Below, piece by piece: positions 1 to 6,893 of a stretch of DNA of 11,087 nucleotides; position 1 is the stretch's first letter; the number at the start of each line of letters is the position of its first letter. This DNA is from Kiritimatiellia bacterium. Its GTDB lineage: Bacteria; Verrucomicrobiota; Kiritimatiellia; RFP12; UBA1067. The stretch covers positions 1-11,087 of the forward strand of contig CAAGNL010000136.1 of NCBI GenBank assembly GCA_900771305.1, read 5' to 3'. The notes under the pieces are model-generated. The model did no database searches. It saw only the letters and a list, made by a program, of their open reading frames with translations, and was not told the origin of the DNA. The translations under genes and the position numbers were made by a program.

Positions 1-761
1 CGGAGGAGAAGCTTCCCCCTTCCGCACACGGTCACGGGATAATTCACCGGCACCACGTCGCGAAGCGACACCGAGAACACCTTGCCCGCTTCGGCATAAC
101 GCTCCTTGGGTGCCTCAAACCCCTTCTCGGCACCGATTCCAACCCAGCTGATGGCGGAACCATCGGCAACGCCCGCCTCGACGGTCCAGGACCGCGGATC
201 ACGTCCAATGGCATCGTTCGCCGTCGCGAAGGAGTAACCGTCAAAGGTCACTTCTTCACCGAAATCGGCGATGAACGGATTGCAGTAGCACTTCGTCTTC
301 AGGTTTCCGTCAATGCCCATCTGCGGTCCCTCGCGCCAATCGGGGCGGGCATTCACCGCAGTGGCGTTCACCGGGCGCGGCAGCATCTTCCCGTTGCGGA
401 AGAGACGGAATTCACTGAACTGCGACCCGCTGTTGGCGTATTCCGGCGGAGCGCTTGTACCTGGACGCGTTTCCGTGACATTCCACCTGAGATAACGCGT
501 CGTCACCGCAGAGGAACCTCCACCCACAAGAGCAACAACGCCTTCGCGGATCTCAAGACCTTTGTTCTTGAGCACGGCGCCTGTCAGATCAAGTGTGCCG
601 GGACCGGTCTTCACGAGGACGTCCCCCGAGAAGACGCGTCCAGATTCGATCTTCACCGTCTCACCGGCGGGAACGTGGATTCGCGTTCCGCATGCCACAT
701 CGACCGTCGCCCCGAAAACGGAAGCCGAGAGCAGTCCGGCGGCAATCATCAAATACTTCAT
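1..761 (-). CDS. Secreted protein with autotransporter-type strand motif and discoidin-like region (partial, 3' end outside window)
   Basis: The frame is open from the ATG at 761 to the window edge (253 codons plus two bases), so the C-terminus is missing. Residues 1-18 (MKYLMIAAGLLSASVFGA) form a signal peptide. Residues 51-80 contain KTGPGTLDLTG, close to the PATR motif (autotransporter-associated beta strand repeat) found in many surface proteins of Verrucomicrobia and Kiritimatiellota. Residues 90-235 (RYLRWNVTETR, SEFRLFRNGK, YSFATANDA, RSWTVEAG) read like the beta-strands of an F5/8 type C (discoidin/CBM32-like) fold. The start is fixed by a strong ribosome site six bases upstream. The gene follows the alpha-galactosidase-like gene by 18 bp and is probably co-transcribed with it. 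It may be a surface or glycan-binding partner of the enzymes. The signal peptide and frame are seen; the domain names are by eye; the function is inferred. Confidence 0.8.
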   Translation of the reverse strand, partial: MKYLMIAAGLLSASVFGATVDVACGTRIHVPAGETVKIESGRVFSGDVLVKTGPGTLDLTGAVLKNKGLEIREGVVALVGGGSSAVTTRYLRWNVTETRPGTSAPPEYANSGSQFSEFRLFRNGKMLPRPVNATAVNARPDWREGPQMGIDGNLKTKCYCNPFIADFGEEVTFDGYSFATANDAIGRDPRSWTVEAGVADGSAISWVGIGAEKGFEAPKERYAEAGKVFSVSLRDVVPVNYPVTVCGRGKLLL

Positions 762-767
762 AGGAAA

Positions 768-774
768 CTCCTCT
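768..774 (-). promoter_or_regulatory. Ribosome binding site for the gene starting at 761
   Basis: On the minus strand AGAGGAG lies six bases upstream of the ATG at 761. This is a near-consensus Shine-Dalgarno sequence and decides the start of the left-edge partial gene. It sits in the 18-bp gap after the stop codon at 780-782. Confidence 0.85.
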
Positions 775-779
775 TTACC

Positions 780-2993
780 TTAGAACTGAAGCGAAATTCG
801 TGCGTCGACGGTCTTATCGGAGGACAATGCCACCGCAAGGATCTTACCACCAGCCTCGACACGCGTCTCGGCCGTGACGCCCTGTGGAACAACGAGCTTG
901 CCGAAGGTGAAACTCTCGGGGATCACGAACCGGGCCGTCATCGGGAATCCACCAATCACCTCGAGCGTCGCGTCAAGACGATCCTCGGCCCAACGCTGGT
1001 CCTTAAGTTCCACCCCTCCCTGCGTCATATGGCGGTCGCTCGTGAGGAACTGCGGATGGGCCGCATAGGGTTGGAGGGCAAGCAGGCGGACACTGCGCGC
1101 GGGCACCTGCATCTCAAAGTGTTCCTGGTTGATCCCCTGCCAGGATTCGGTCCAGAACTCCCAGCATGCGAACGCCCGGTCGTCCTGCTCGCCAATCTCG
1201 TTCCAGTCAAATCCAACCACCGCGGGTTTGTCGTTCCAATTGAAAAGCGCGACCACATGCCAATCGCCAAAGGGACGTTTGATGTTGAGATTCCAGATCG
1301 GCAGGTAGGAGAAGAACGGATAAAGAGCCGTGGGGTGGACATCGCAGACCGGCAGCGCCTGCTGCAGCAGCTTGATGCGATCGGGGGCGAGTTCGGCCAG
1401 TTTGTCGCCGGCGAACATCTGCTGTCCCGGCAGCGACACGATCGTCGCCTCCACGCGCGCCTGCTCCTTCGCGAGCGCCTGCTGCGAGACGAGCATGCAG
1501 TCCGGGTCCGCCCAGAAGACGACGTTGTGGGCGAAGATCTGGTTCACCGTGCAGCGCGCCTGCAGCAGAATGTTCGCCCACTTGACGGGCTGGTTCGGGT
1601 GGACAATGTCCGCTCCCGTGCGCGAAGCGTCGGCATAGGCCGCCTCCGCGCCCGTGAAGTGCCCCTGGCAGGCGAGGAAGATGCGATCGGGGCCGATGCC
1701 GTCGCGGAACGCCTTCACGCAAAGTTCGAACGGATTCGGGCACTTCGGGTCCTGAAAACGCGCACGGATGTCGGGCCGTTCGTAGAGGTGGGCGCAGTAG
1801 CCTGCACCCCGCCCGCTCATACCGTCGATTTTGAAGAACTCGTAGCCCCAGTCGTGGGAGGCGATGTCGTGAATCTTCTGCAGGTGGTCACGCGCCGCCT
1901 TCACGGTCGGGTCAAGCGTGAACTTTCCGTTCCAGCAGGAGATGGGCTTGCCGTTCGCGTCGTGCAGGAACCAGTCCGTGTGTGCCTTGTAGAAGTTCGT
2001 ATTGCCCGTTCCGAACGGCGCCGTCCAAAGTCCGGGGCGGAAGCCAAGCTTGCGGATCTCGCCTGCCAGCCACTTCATCCCCTCGGGGAACTGCTGTGGA
2101 TGCGTTTCCAGGTTCATGTTGTAGAACTTGGAGACGGGGAGCTCGCTCGAGTTCTCCTGCCAACTCTCGATGGACCAGATCTCGAGACCGAACGGCCTGA
2201 GGTACTTCGCGCCCAAACGCGCCTCCGCGAGATTCTCCTTCGAGCCGGCCTTGTCGAAGTAGGTGTTCCAGCTCATCCAGCCAGTCGGCGCCTTCGGGCA
2301 CCGGGAACGATCGATTGGTTGATAATAGGGAACCCAGCGATTCCGGTAGTAGTCACTTTCGACGTTGAAAGAGAACTCGGCCTCGGCCGCCTCGGCGATG
2401 TTGCCTGCCGCTTCGAAGGCGTAGGTCCCACTGCCGCCGGAGGTGATGCGGAGATTGGCCGCCCGAATCTGCAGGGCTTCGTCCTTCGCGGCACTGAAGA
2501 GCGTGTCATTCAAATCGGAATCGGCGTCCCCGCTTGCGAGCTGCAGCACGCGCTCACCTGGCAATGGCAGCGTGGATGCCGCGAATGCATCCTCCCGGTA
2601 TTTGACCACACCGACATAGGAGAGCTCGCCCTGATAGGCCAATGCCGTGCGGTGGTAGACGAGGAACGAGACCTTGCCCCCATTCGACTGGAACGTCAGA
2701 TACCCCTGCGCGTCGTTGTTCTTGTCCACAATCGCCAGTCGACGCGGCGCACCGTCGCGCGAATCCTCGATCCGCCACTCGCGCTGAGCCTCGGCCCGCG
2801 CGTCTGTCGCCCGGTCCGGCCCCATGAACACAAGCTCGCCGACAATTTCGGCTCCACTCTTCGCATGGGACAACCGCAGAGACTGTCCCTCGGACGCGAA
2901 CGCGATGTCCCACTCTCCGGCCTTGAACGCGGTATCCGCCGGAGCTGAAAGAACTGCAAGCGCCAGGGGCGCCACCAACCAGAGATGTTTCAT
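780..2993 (-). CDS. Secreted alpha-galactosidase-like glycoside hydrolase, clan GH-D (GH36/GH27 type)
   Basis: The protein has 737 residues and a signal peptide (MKHLWLVAPLALAVLSAPA). Residues about 20-230 form an N-terminal beta-sandwich. The (beta/alpha)8 barrel starts at GWMSWNTYF (238-246), the counterpart of the GWNSW start of GH27/GH36 barrels. FFKID puts the likely nucleophile at D390, and SRTGADI puts the likely acid/base at D462, with R458 matching the conserved Arg of the family. A beta-rich C-terminal part (about 575-737) follows, as in other melibiases. The expected reaction is hydrolysis of terminal alpha-galactosyl residues; other alpha-linked sugars cannot be excluded within the clan. 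The ATG at 2993 is chosen because AAGGGA lies six bases upstream and the signal peptide begins there. A GTG at 3011 would add six residues but has no ribosome site. The gene starts 14 bp after the GH50 gene, as in an operon. Motifs are seen; the substrate is inferred. Confidence 0.85.
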   Translation of the reverse strand: MKHLWLVAPLALAVLSAPADTAFKAGEWDIAFASEGQSLRLSHAKSGAEIVGELVFMGPDRATDARAEAQREWRIEDSRDGAPRRLAIVDKNNDAQGYLTFQSNGGKVSFLVYHRTALAYQGELSYVGVVKYREDAFAASTLPLPGERVLQLASGDADSDLNDTLFSAAKDEALQIRAANLRITSGGSGTYAFEAAGNIAEAAEAEFSFNVESDYYRNRWVPYYQPIDRSRCPKAPTGWMSWNTYFDKAGSKENLAEARLGAKYLRPFGLEIWSIESWQENSSELPVSKFYNMNLETHPQQFPEGMKWLAGEIRKLGFRPGLWTAPFGTGNTNFYKAHTDWFLHDANGKPISCWNGKFTLDPTVKAARDHLQKIHDIASHDWGYEFFKIDGMSGRGAGYCAHLYERPDIRARFQDPKCPNPFELCVKAFRDGIGPDRIFLACQGHFTGAEAAYADASRTGADIVHPNQPVKWANILLQARCTVNQIFAHNVVFWADPDCMLVSQQALAKEQARVEATIVSLPGQQMFAGDKLAELAPDRIKLLQQALPVCDVHPTALYPFFSYLPIWNLNIKRPFGDWHVVALFNWNDKPAVVGFDWNEIGEQDDRAFACWEFWTESWQGINQEHFEMQVPARSVRLLALQPYAAHPQFLTSDRHMTQGGVELKDQRWAEDRLDATLEVIGGFPMTARFVIPESFTFGKLVVPQGVTAETRVEAGGKILAVALSSDKTVDARISLQF

Positions 2994-2999
2994 CGAATG

Positions 3000-3005
3000 T
3001 CCCTT
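3000..3005 (-). promoter_or_regulatory. Ribosome binding site for the alpha-galactosidase-like gene
   Basis: AAGGGA on the minus strand lies six bases upstream of the ATG at 2993 and five bases from the stop codon of the upstream GH50 gene. It favours the ATG over the in-frame GTG at 3011, which overlaps that stop as GTGA and might still allow some coupled initiation. Confidence 0.7.
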
Positions 3006-3007
3006 GC

Positions 3008-5134
3008 TCACTCGCGCTTCGCGGTGGGCGCAATCGGCATCGGGTCGCCAAAACGACGCTGGTACATCGTCGCGCCGATGTCACGGGCGGCCTGGACCAA
3101 TTCCGGGTATGGCGTGTCGGTGACGGTGACGAAGCCGATCTGGTAGTTTTCGCCGTCGCTACGGCCCGTCAAAGCCTGGTCCTGCCACTGGAACCAGTGC
3201 GTGCCCACGAAACGGGGATGGTCGAGACAGGCGTTCACAAAGTCGCGGTAGCACTGGGCACGCTCGTCCTGATCGCGCGTCCCCACGAGTCCCGTGTGGA
3301 ACATGCCGCGGTCCAGCGCCCCGAAATGGAACTCGCCGTTGATCATCGGCTTGTCGACGGCCGCCGCGGGAAGATCCCTGACGGGACGGCGACTGTAGAT
3401 GTTCACGCTCACCACGTCGCAGTAGCGCGCGCTCTCCTCGTAGATCACGTCCGCGCCCCAGGCGATGCGCGTGCCGAGATAGAGACGGTTCGGCGCCACC
3501 GCCTTGATGGCGTCGCGAATCACGCGGAAGTACTGGGCCACCACGCTGCGATGGAGATCCTCGAGATCGGCACCGGCCTTCTTCTCGTCGACGGCGTTCG
3601 TGCAGGAGAGGAATCCATCCCACGTGCCGTAGGACGTCCCCCACGCGGCATCAAGCCTCTCGGCCGTGCCGTACTTCTTCTCGAGCGTCGCCCGGAAGGC
3701 CTGCTTGGCGGGCTGCTTCCCCGGCGAACGCAGCACCGCGCGGGCGAGATCGCGGTTGTCGTGGCCCCAGCTCAGCTCGTTGTCCACGAACCAGCCGATG
3801 CACCAGGGATCCGTCCCCGTCCGGGAGGCCTCGTCGGCGGCGGACTTCTTCGCATTCTCGATGAAGGCCGGCGCGAACGGATCGCGAAGCTTGCCCCACC
3901 AGCCTGTCGACCCCTCGATCACCGGTCCCCTCGTCCCGAACGTCGCCGTATAGGGCGTCCTGTCCATGCGGTAGATCTCGGGCGCGCTCCAGTTGGCGAT
4001 CGTGTTGAGGCCCCAGGCCCTGATGCGCGCGTGGGCGCGTTCCCGGACGAGCGACCACCAGTCCGGACCGTACTTCCGCACCGCGTTCGCCTTCGCGTAG
4101 CTGAAGGTCGCGTACGGAACATGCGCCGGATCCTTGTAGAAGCCATGTGCCCCCGGCCATGTCGCCTTGCCGACGAAACGCCCGAAGACCGGATCGGACT
4201 TCTCGGGGATCCACTCGAAGTAGCCCTCGCGGAAACCAGTTCCCGTCTCACCGCCGACGCGCACGCAGTCAACGCCGTGGGAGAAGAAGAGCCGACCGTT
4301 CGGATCGACAAGCCACCACTTGCCGTTCACCTTCTCCGTGCGGAAGAAGCCCGTCGCCTTGAGCTGCGGGCCACCCGCCCAGCCGCCGTACTGGTCGCAC
4401 GCGGGGATCGGACTCCCCGGATGCGCCGCAAGCCAGGCCTCCTCCTTCTCGCGCGTCGCCCTGAGCTCCGCCTCGTCATGCACCTTGCCCGGCCAGTCAT
4501 CGTGCTTGAACTGCCCGAACGTGTCCACGAACGGCAGGAACGTGGACGCCTTCAGCGTCTTCGGCGGCACGCCCTCGCCGTCCACGGTCACGCGGGAGAC
4601 GCTGAACTGGCTGGCGACGCCATCCTGGTTGTGGAAGATGTGGAACGAGTGCGTCTCCCGCAGATCGAAGGTCGAACCGCCCTTCACCCCCGGCTTGCCG
4701 TTCATGCCGTTCAGTTCCAGCGGCGCGTCAAGCACCCACGGCATATTGCGGAGGTTCACCGTCAGGACGCCCGCCGCGCGCGGCTTGAGCGTGATGCTGC
4801 CACCCGGGGACTGCCCCTGATGCGTACGACCCTTCACGCTCAGATGAACCGTGCGGGTCTTCTCCGTCATGTTGCTGACGGCGACCAGGAGGCGTCCGTA
4901 GGCCGAAAGGTCCATGCACCCCGACTTGAAGTCCATGCGCATGCCCGGCCAGCTGGCCTTCGTGCCCGTCTTCACCTGGGCGACGCCGCCTGGCGCAAAG
5001 GCCAGCGAGGAATCCTGCTGTGCCTTCATCTCCGTCAGGGAAGATGGCCAGAGCACAGTCTCGCCCGCAAAGGAAACAAGCCCAGTGGCGACAGTTGTCG
5101 CCAAGGACAAGGAAAGGGTTCTCAAATTTTTCAT
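3008..5134 (-). CDS. Secreted GH50-type beta-agarase-like glycoside hydrolase
   Basis: The protein has 708 residues. Residues 1-23 (MKNLRTLSLSLATTVATGLVSFA) are a signal peptide, about 24-200 an N-terminal beta-sandwich of the CBM-like kind seen in GH50, and about 245-690 a clan GH-A (beta/alpha)8 barrel. Diagnostic strings are WWLVDPNGRLFFSHGVD (273-289), GWFVDNELSWG (447-457, acid/base candidate E453), NGEFHFGALDRGMFH (599-613, nucleophile candidate E601) and HWFQWQDQALTGRSDGENY (646-664). These match my memory of GH50 agarases, which cleave beta-1,4 bonds of agarose; the exact galactan here is not proven. An in-frame TTG at 5281 would add 49 residues without a ribosome site, so the ATG at 5134 with its adjoining signal peptide is preferred. 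No Shine-Dalgarno precedes it; the promoter predicts a leaderless mRNA. It is the first gene of the three-gene operon reaching the left edge. Confidence 0.88.
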   Translation of the reverse strand: MKNLRTLSLSLATTVATGLVSFAGETVLWPSSLTEMKAQQDSSLAFAPGGVAQVKTGTKASWPGMRMDFKSGCMDLSAYGRLLVAVSNMTEKTRTVHLSVKGRTHQGQSPGGSITLKPRAAGVLTVNLRNMPWVLDAPLELNGMNGKPGVKGGSTFDLRETHSFHIFHNQDGVASQFSVSRVTVDGEGVPPKTLKASTFLPFVDTFGQFKHDDWPGKVHDEAELRATREKEEAWLAAHPGSPIPACDQYGGWAGGPQLKATGFFRTEKVNGKWWLVDPNGRLFFSHGVDCVRVGGETGTGFREGYFEWIPEKSDPVFGRFVGKATWPGAHGFYKDPAHVPYATFSYAKANAVRKYGPDWWSLVRERAHARIRAWGLNTIANWSAPEIYRMDRTPYTATFGTRGPVIEGSTGWWGKLRDPFAPAFIENAKKSAADEASRTGTDPWCIGWFVDNELSWGHDNRDLARAVLRSPGKQPAKQAFRATLEKKYGTAERLDAAWGTSYGTWDGFLSCTNAVDEKKAGADLEDLHRSVVAQYFRVIRDAIKAVAPNRLYLGTRIAWGADVIYEESARYCDVVSVNIYSRRPVRDLPAAAVDKPMINGEFHFGALDRGMFHTGLVGTRDQDERAQCYRDFVNACLDHPRFVGTHWFQWQDQALTGRSDGENYQIGFVTVTDTPYPELVQAARDIGATMYQRRFGDPMPIAPTAKRE

Positions 5135-5151
5135 GTGCGCATTATCGCACA
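5134..5151. promoter_or_regulatory. Candidate operator: dyad over the -10 box and start codon
   Basis: TGTGCG (5151-5146) and CGCACA (5139-5134) on the minus strand are a perfect 6-bp inverted repeat with a 6-bp centre that holds most of the -10 box. The right arm ends on the A of the start codon. The position suits a repressor that would block RNA polymerase. The TGTG...CACA ends recall CRP sites, but the spacing is two bases too long. No regulator gene is present to assign it to. Confidence 0.5.
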
Positions 5152-5169
5152 CTCGGGCACATTGGTCAA
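5134..5169 (-). promoter_or_regulatory. Sigma-70-type promoter with extended -10, predicted leaderless start for the GH50 gene
   Basis: On the minus strand TTGACC (5169-5164) and GATAAT (5146-5141) are separated by exactly 17 bp, and TGC directly precedes the -10 as in an extended -10 promoter. Six to seven bases beyond the -10 lands at 5135-5134, the A of the ATG, so the mRNA would have no or almost no 5' leader. The absence of any ribosome site upstream of 5134 agrees with this. The promoter lies in the 160-bp gap after the SGNH gene. Confidence 0.7.
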
Positions 5170-5192
5170 CTGCCCGCGCACGCAGTTGTCCA
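5163..5192. promoter_or_regulatory. Candidate operator: dyad over the -35 box
   Basis: CAACTGC (5167-5173) and GCAGTTG (5182-5188) are a perfect 7-bp inverted repeat with an 8-bp centre. Allowing one T-T mismatch, the arms extend to 11 bp each (5163-5173 and 5182-5192). The left arm covers the -35 box. Because it lies upstream of the predicted transcription start it would act as DNA, not RNA, which points to a dimeric regulator rather than a terminator or riboswitch. Confidence 0.5.
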
Positions 5193-5294
5193 TTTCGGGC
5201 CCTGGACCGTAGCCCCCCTCGGACGGACGCCCCGTCGAATACTGGAAACAATTCCTTGTTGTCGTCACCGGTAATCGACAAGGCGAAAACCGAC

Positions 5295-6506
5295 TCACTT
5301 CCCCAGCATCACCTGGAGCATGGCGGCGATCGCATCGCCCATCTGGAGGCCGCCGACGTCCGAGGGATGGACGGCGTTGACGTTCATCAGAGTCTTCTGT
5401 TTCGACCGGGCGCTGACGGGCCGTTCCGAGCGAATGAAGCCCTCAACGGGATCCAGGGCGTGGCCAACGGGCAGCAACAACAGCTTCGGATCGTTCTGGG
5501 CCTTCACCCAGGCGTCGTATTCGCGATTGAGCGCAAAGATGATCTTGCGGTGCTGGACTTCATTCCAGTTTGAACCATAGTTCGCGGCAAAACCGTCCTG
5601 CGACGCGCCGACCGGCAGCGTGCAGAGAAGATAGACGGCATCCGGCATGTCCTGGCGAAGACGCCGGAAGAAACGATCCGCCTCGACCAGAAGCCCCTCT
5701 CGAATCCGCTGGCGCAGCTCGGGAATCTCACCGCGAAGGCCGAACACGCTGTTCACGCCCAGTTCGACCAGCACGATGTCGGGCGTCTTTCCCCCGTTGA
5801 TCTTCCCGAGCCAGCGCGGGATGTCCACGGACTTCCGTCCGTTCTCGAACTTGACGAGCGGACTCCTCAGCAACGCCCGCTGCCAATCGTGGATGATCTT
5901 CACGGGCATGCCCAGAGCCTTGAGCTGCTCGCGCTCGGCGGCATCCTGGATGTTGACGACTTCCTCGTCCGAGACAGTGTAGCGTGTCAGGAACGTGTTG
6001 AAGGTATAGCCACCGTAGCCATCGTGCGGCACGCCATCCGGCCGCGCGCTCGTGCGCAGGCCAATCGGCGTATAGCCCGAGTGCCCGGCCGCCATCATAT
6101 CGCGGTAGATCTGGTCCTGGAACTGGCTGTTCGTGAGCGAATCGCCGAACAGCGCCAACGTCACCTTGCGCGTCGCGTCACGCGGCGCGGCGGCGACCTC
6201 GACCACCGATGTCACGGCGGCGGCAAGCCCCTCGTCGTTCCAGGCGTTGATGACAAGCTCGAAGCTCGTACCGGCATCCGCCGCCATCGGCGTGAAGGTC
6301 CAGCGGCGAAGTTCGGAGCGTCCTTTCGGACAGTAGGCCTGGTAGGCGTAGTTCTGCGGTACCACCGAATCGAAGATGCTGGTGAAGTAGACATTCAGTT
6401 CCAGTCCGGGCGCGGCATAGAGCCGCTCGGGCAGATAGAACGAAGGCTTCGCCATCGCCGCCCCCGCCACCAGGGCCATCATCATGCACATTCCAATCTT
6501 TTTCAT
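5295..6506 (-). CDS. Secreted SGNH/GDSL-family hydrolase, probable carbohydrate esterase
   Basis: The protein has 403 residues with a Met-rich signal peptide, MKKIGMCMMMALVAGAAMA (1-19). Residues 20-112 look like a small beta-sandwich; 115-403 are the SGNH domain. Block I is FGDSLTNS with nucleophile S123; block II is GYGGYTF (163-169); block III is ELGVNS with N252; block V is NAVHPSDVGG with H380. The residue three before the His, normally Asp in DxxH, is N377. Such enzymes commonly remove acetyl or other acyl groups from polysaccharides; CE2 esterases also pair an N-terminal beta domain with an SGNH domain lacking the Asp, but I do not claim membership. The ATG at 6506 has AAAGGA eight bases upstream and starts the signal peptide; an ATG at 6524 would add six residues. 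It lies between a gene remnant and the GH50 promoter, so it may depend on read-through from the beta-helix gene. Confidence 0.85.
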   Translation of the reverse strand: MKKIGMCMMMALVAGAAMAKPSFYLPERLYAAPGLELNVYFTSIFDSVVPQNYAYQAYCPKGRSELRRWTFTPMAADAGTSFELVINAWNDEGLAAAVTSVVEVAAAPRDATRKVTLALFGDSLTNSQFQDQIYRDMMAAGHSGYTPIGLRTSARPDGVPHDGYGGYTFNTFLTRYTVSDEEVVNIQDAAEREQLKALGMPVKIIHDWQRALLRSPLVKFENGRKSVDIPRWLGKINGGKTPDIVLVELGVNSVFGLRGEIPELRQRIREGLLVEADRFFRRLRQDMPDAVYLLCTLPVGASQDGFAANYGSNWNEVQHRKIIFALNREYDAWVKAQNDPKLLLLPVGHALDPVEGFIRSERPVSARSKQKTLMNVNAVHPSDVGGLQMGDAIAAMLQVMLGK

Positions 6507-6514
6507 CTCAATCA

Positions 6515-6520
6515 TCCTTT
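6515..6520 (-). promoter_or_regulatory. Ribosome binding site for the SGNH hydrolase gene
   Basis: AAAGGA on the minus strand lies eight bases upstream of the ATG at 6506. It overlaps an upstream in-frame ATG at 6515, which supports 6506 as the real start over 6515 or 6524. The site sits just beyond the decayed gene remnant. Confidence 0.65.
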
Positions 6521-6540
6521 CCATTCCGTTCTTCGCAAAG

Positions 6541-6893
6541 GCCAGCGTCCGGCGTGAATCTGGACACCACCGAAGTGCCCCTTCGAAGAATCGAGGAACC
6601 GGTTTCCGTAGATCGACATCCCCGAAATCGCGTCGTCAAGGCGAATCCCGGCGCGACCGGCGTGAAGACGCCATTCGCGCTTTCCTTCAGGAAAATCCTG
6701 AATCCGGAGAAATAGCCCGAACTCAGATTGAAGAGACATCTGCCGTACCCTGTCTTCTTCCCCCCGGCGGAAGCAGAGCATCGCTCTCGGGCACAAAGAC
6801 GATCTCCGCCGTCAATCCCGCGGACGTGATTGGTGGTGCCACCTGCGCGGCCTTTGAATCCTTCAGAAGATGACGCAGGTTCTTCACCAGATC
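6541..6893 (-). pseudogene. Frameshifted remnant of a LamG plus right-handed beta-helix gene
   Basis: Protein-like sequence continues across this gap in three minus-strand frames. From 6893 one frame reads NDLVKNLRHLLKDSK, then LTAEIVFVPESDALLPPGG, and ends at a stop after a run of six G near 6765. Adding one G there joins it to the next frame, which continues GYGRCLFNLSSGYFSGFRIF (6737-6678), like the strands of a LamG/ConA domain. The third frame, from about 6653 to 6541, reads GIRLDDAISGMSIYGNRF and GHFGGVQIHAGR, which closely resemble a coil of right-handed beta-helix proteins. No start, ribosome site or continuous frame exists. The neighbouring gene has the same LamG-then-beta-helix order, so this may be the wreck of a paralogue. 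The frames are seen; the domain names are by eye; the origin is inferred. Confidence 0.6.

Noticed and set aside
675..2948. A 757-codon open frame on the plus strand opposite the alpha-galactosidase-like gene
   Set aside because: It is fully antisense to a gene with clear family motifs and a signal peptide, its product is Arg/Val/Leu-rich with no domain, and long antisense frames are common in GC-rich DNA.
3197..5212. A 671-codon open frame on the plus strand opposite the GH50 gene
   Set aside because: Same reasoning: no motifs, composition typical of the reverse complement of GC-rich coding sequence, no ribosome site, and it conflicts with a confidently recognised enzyme.
5135..5281. An upstream TTG start giving the GH50 enzyme 49 extra residues
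   Set aside because: The extension would place the signal peptide internally, has no ribosome site and reads through the promoter and its dyads.
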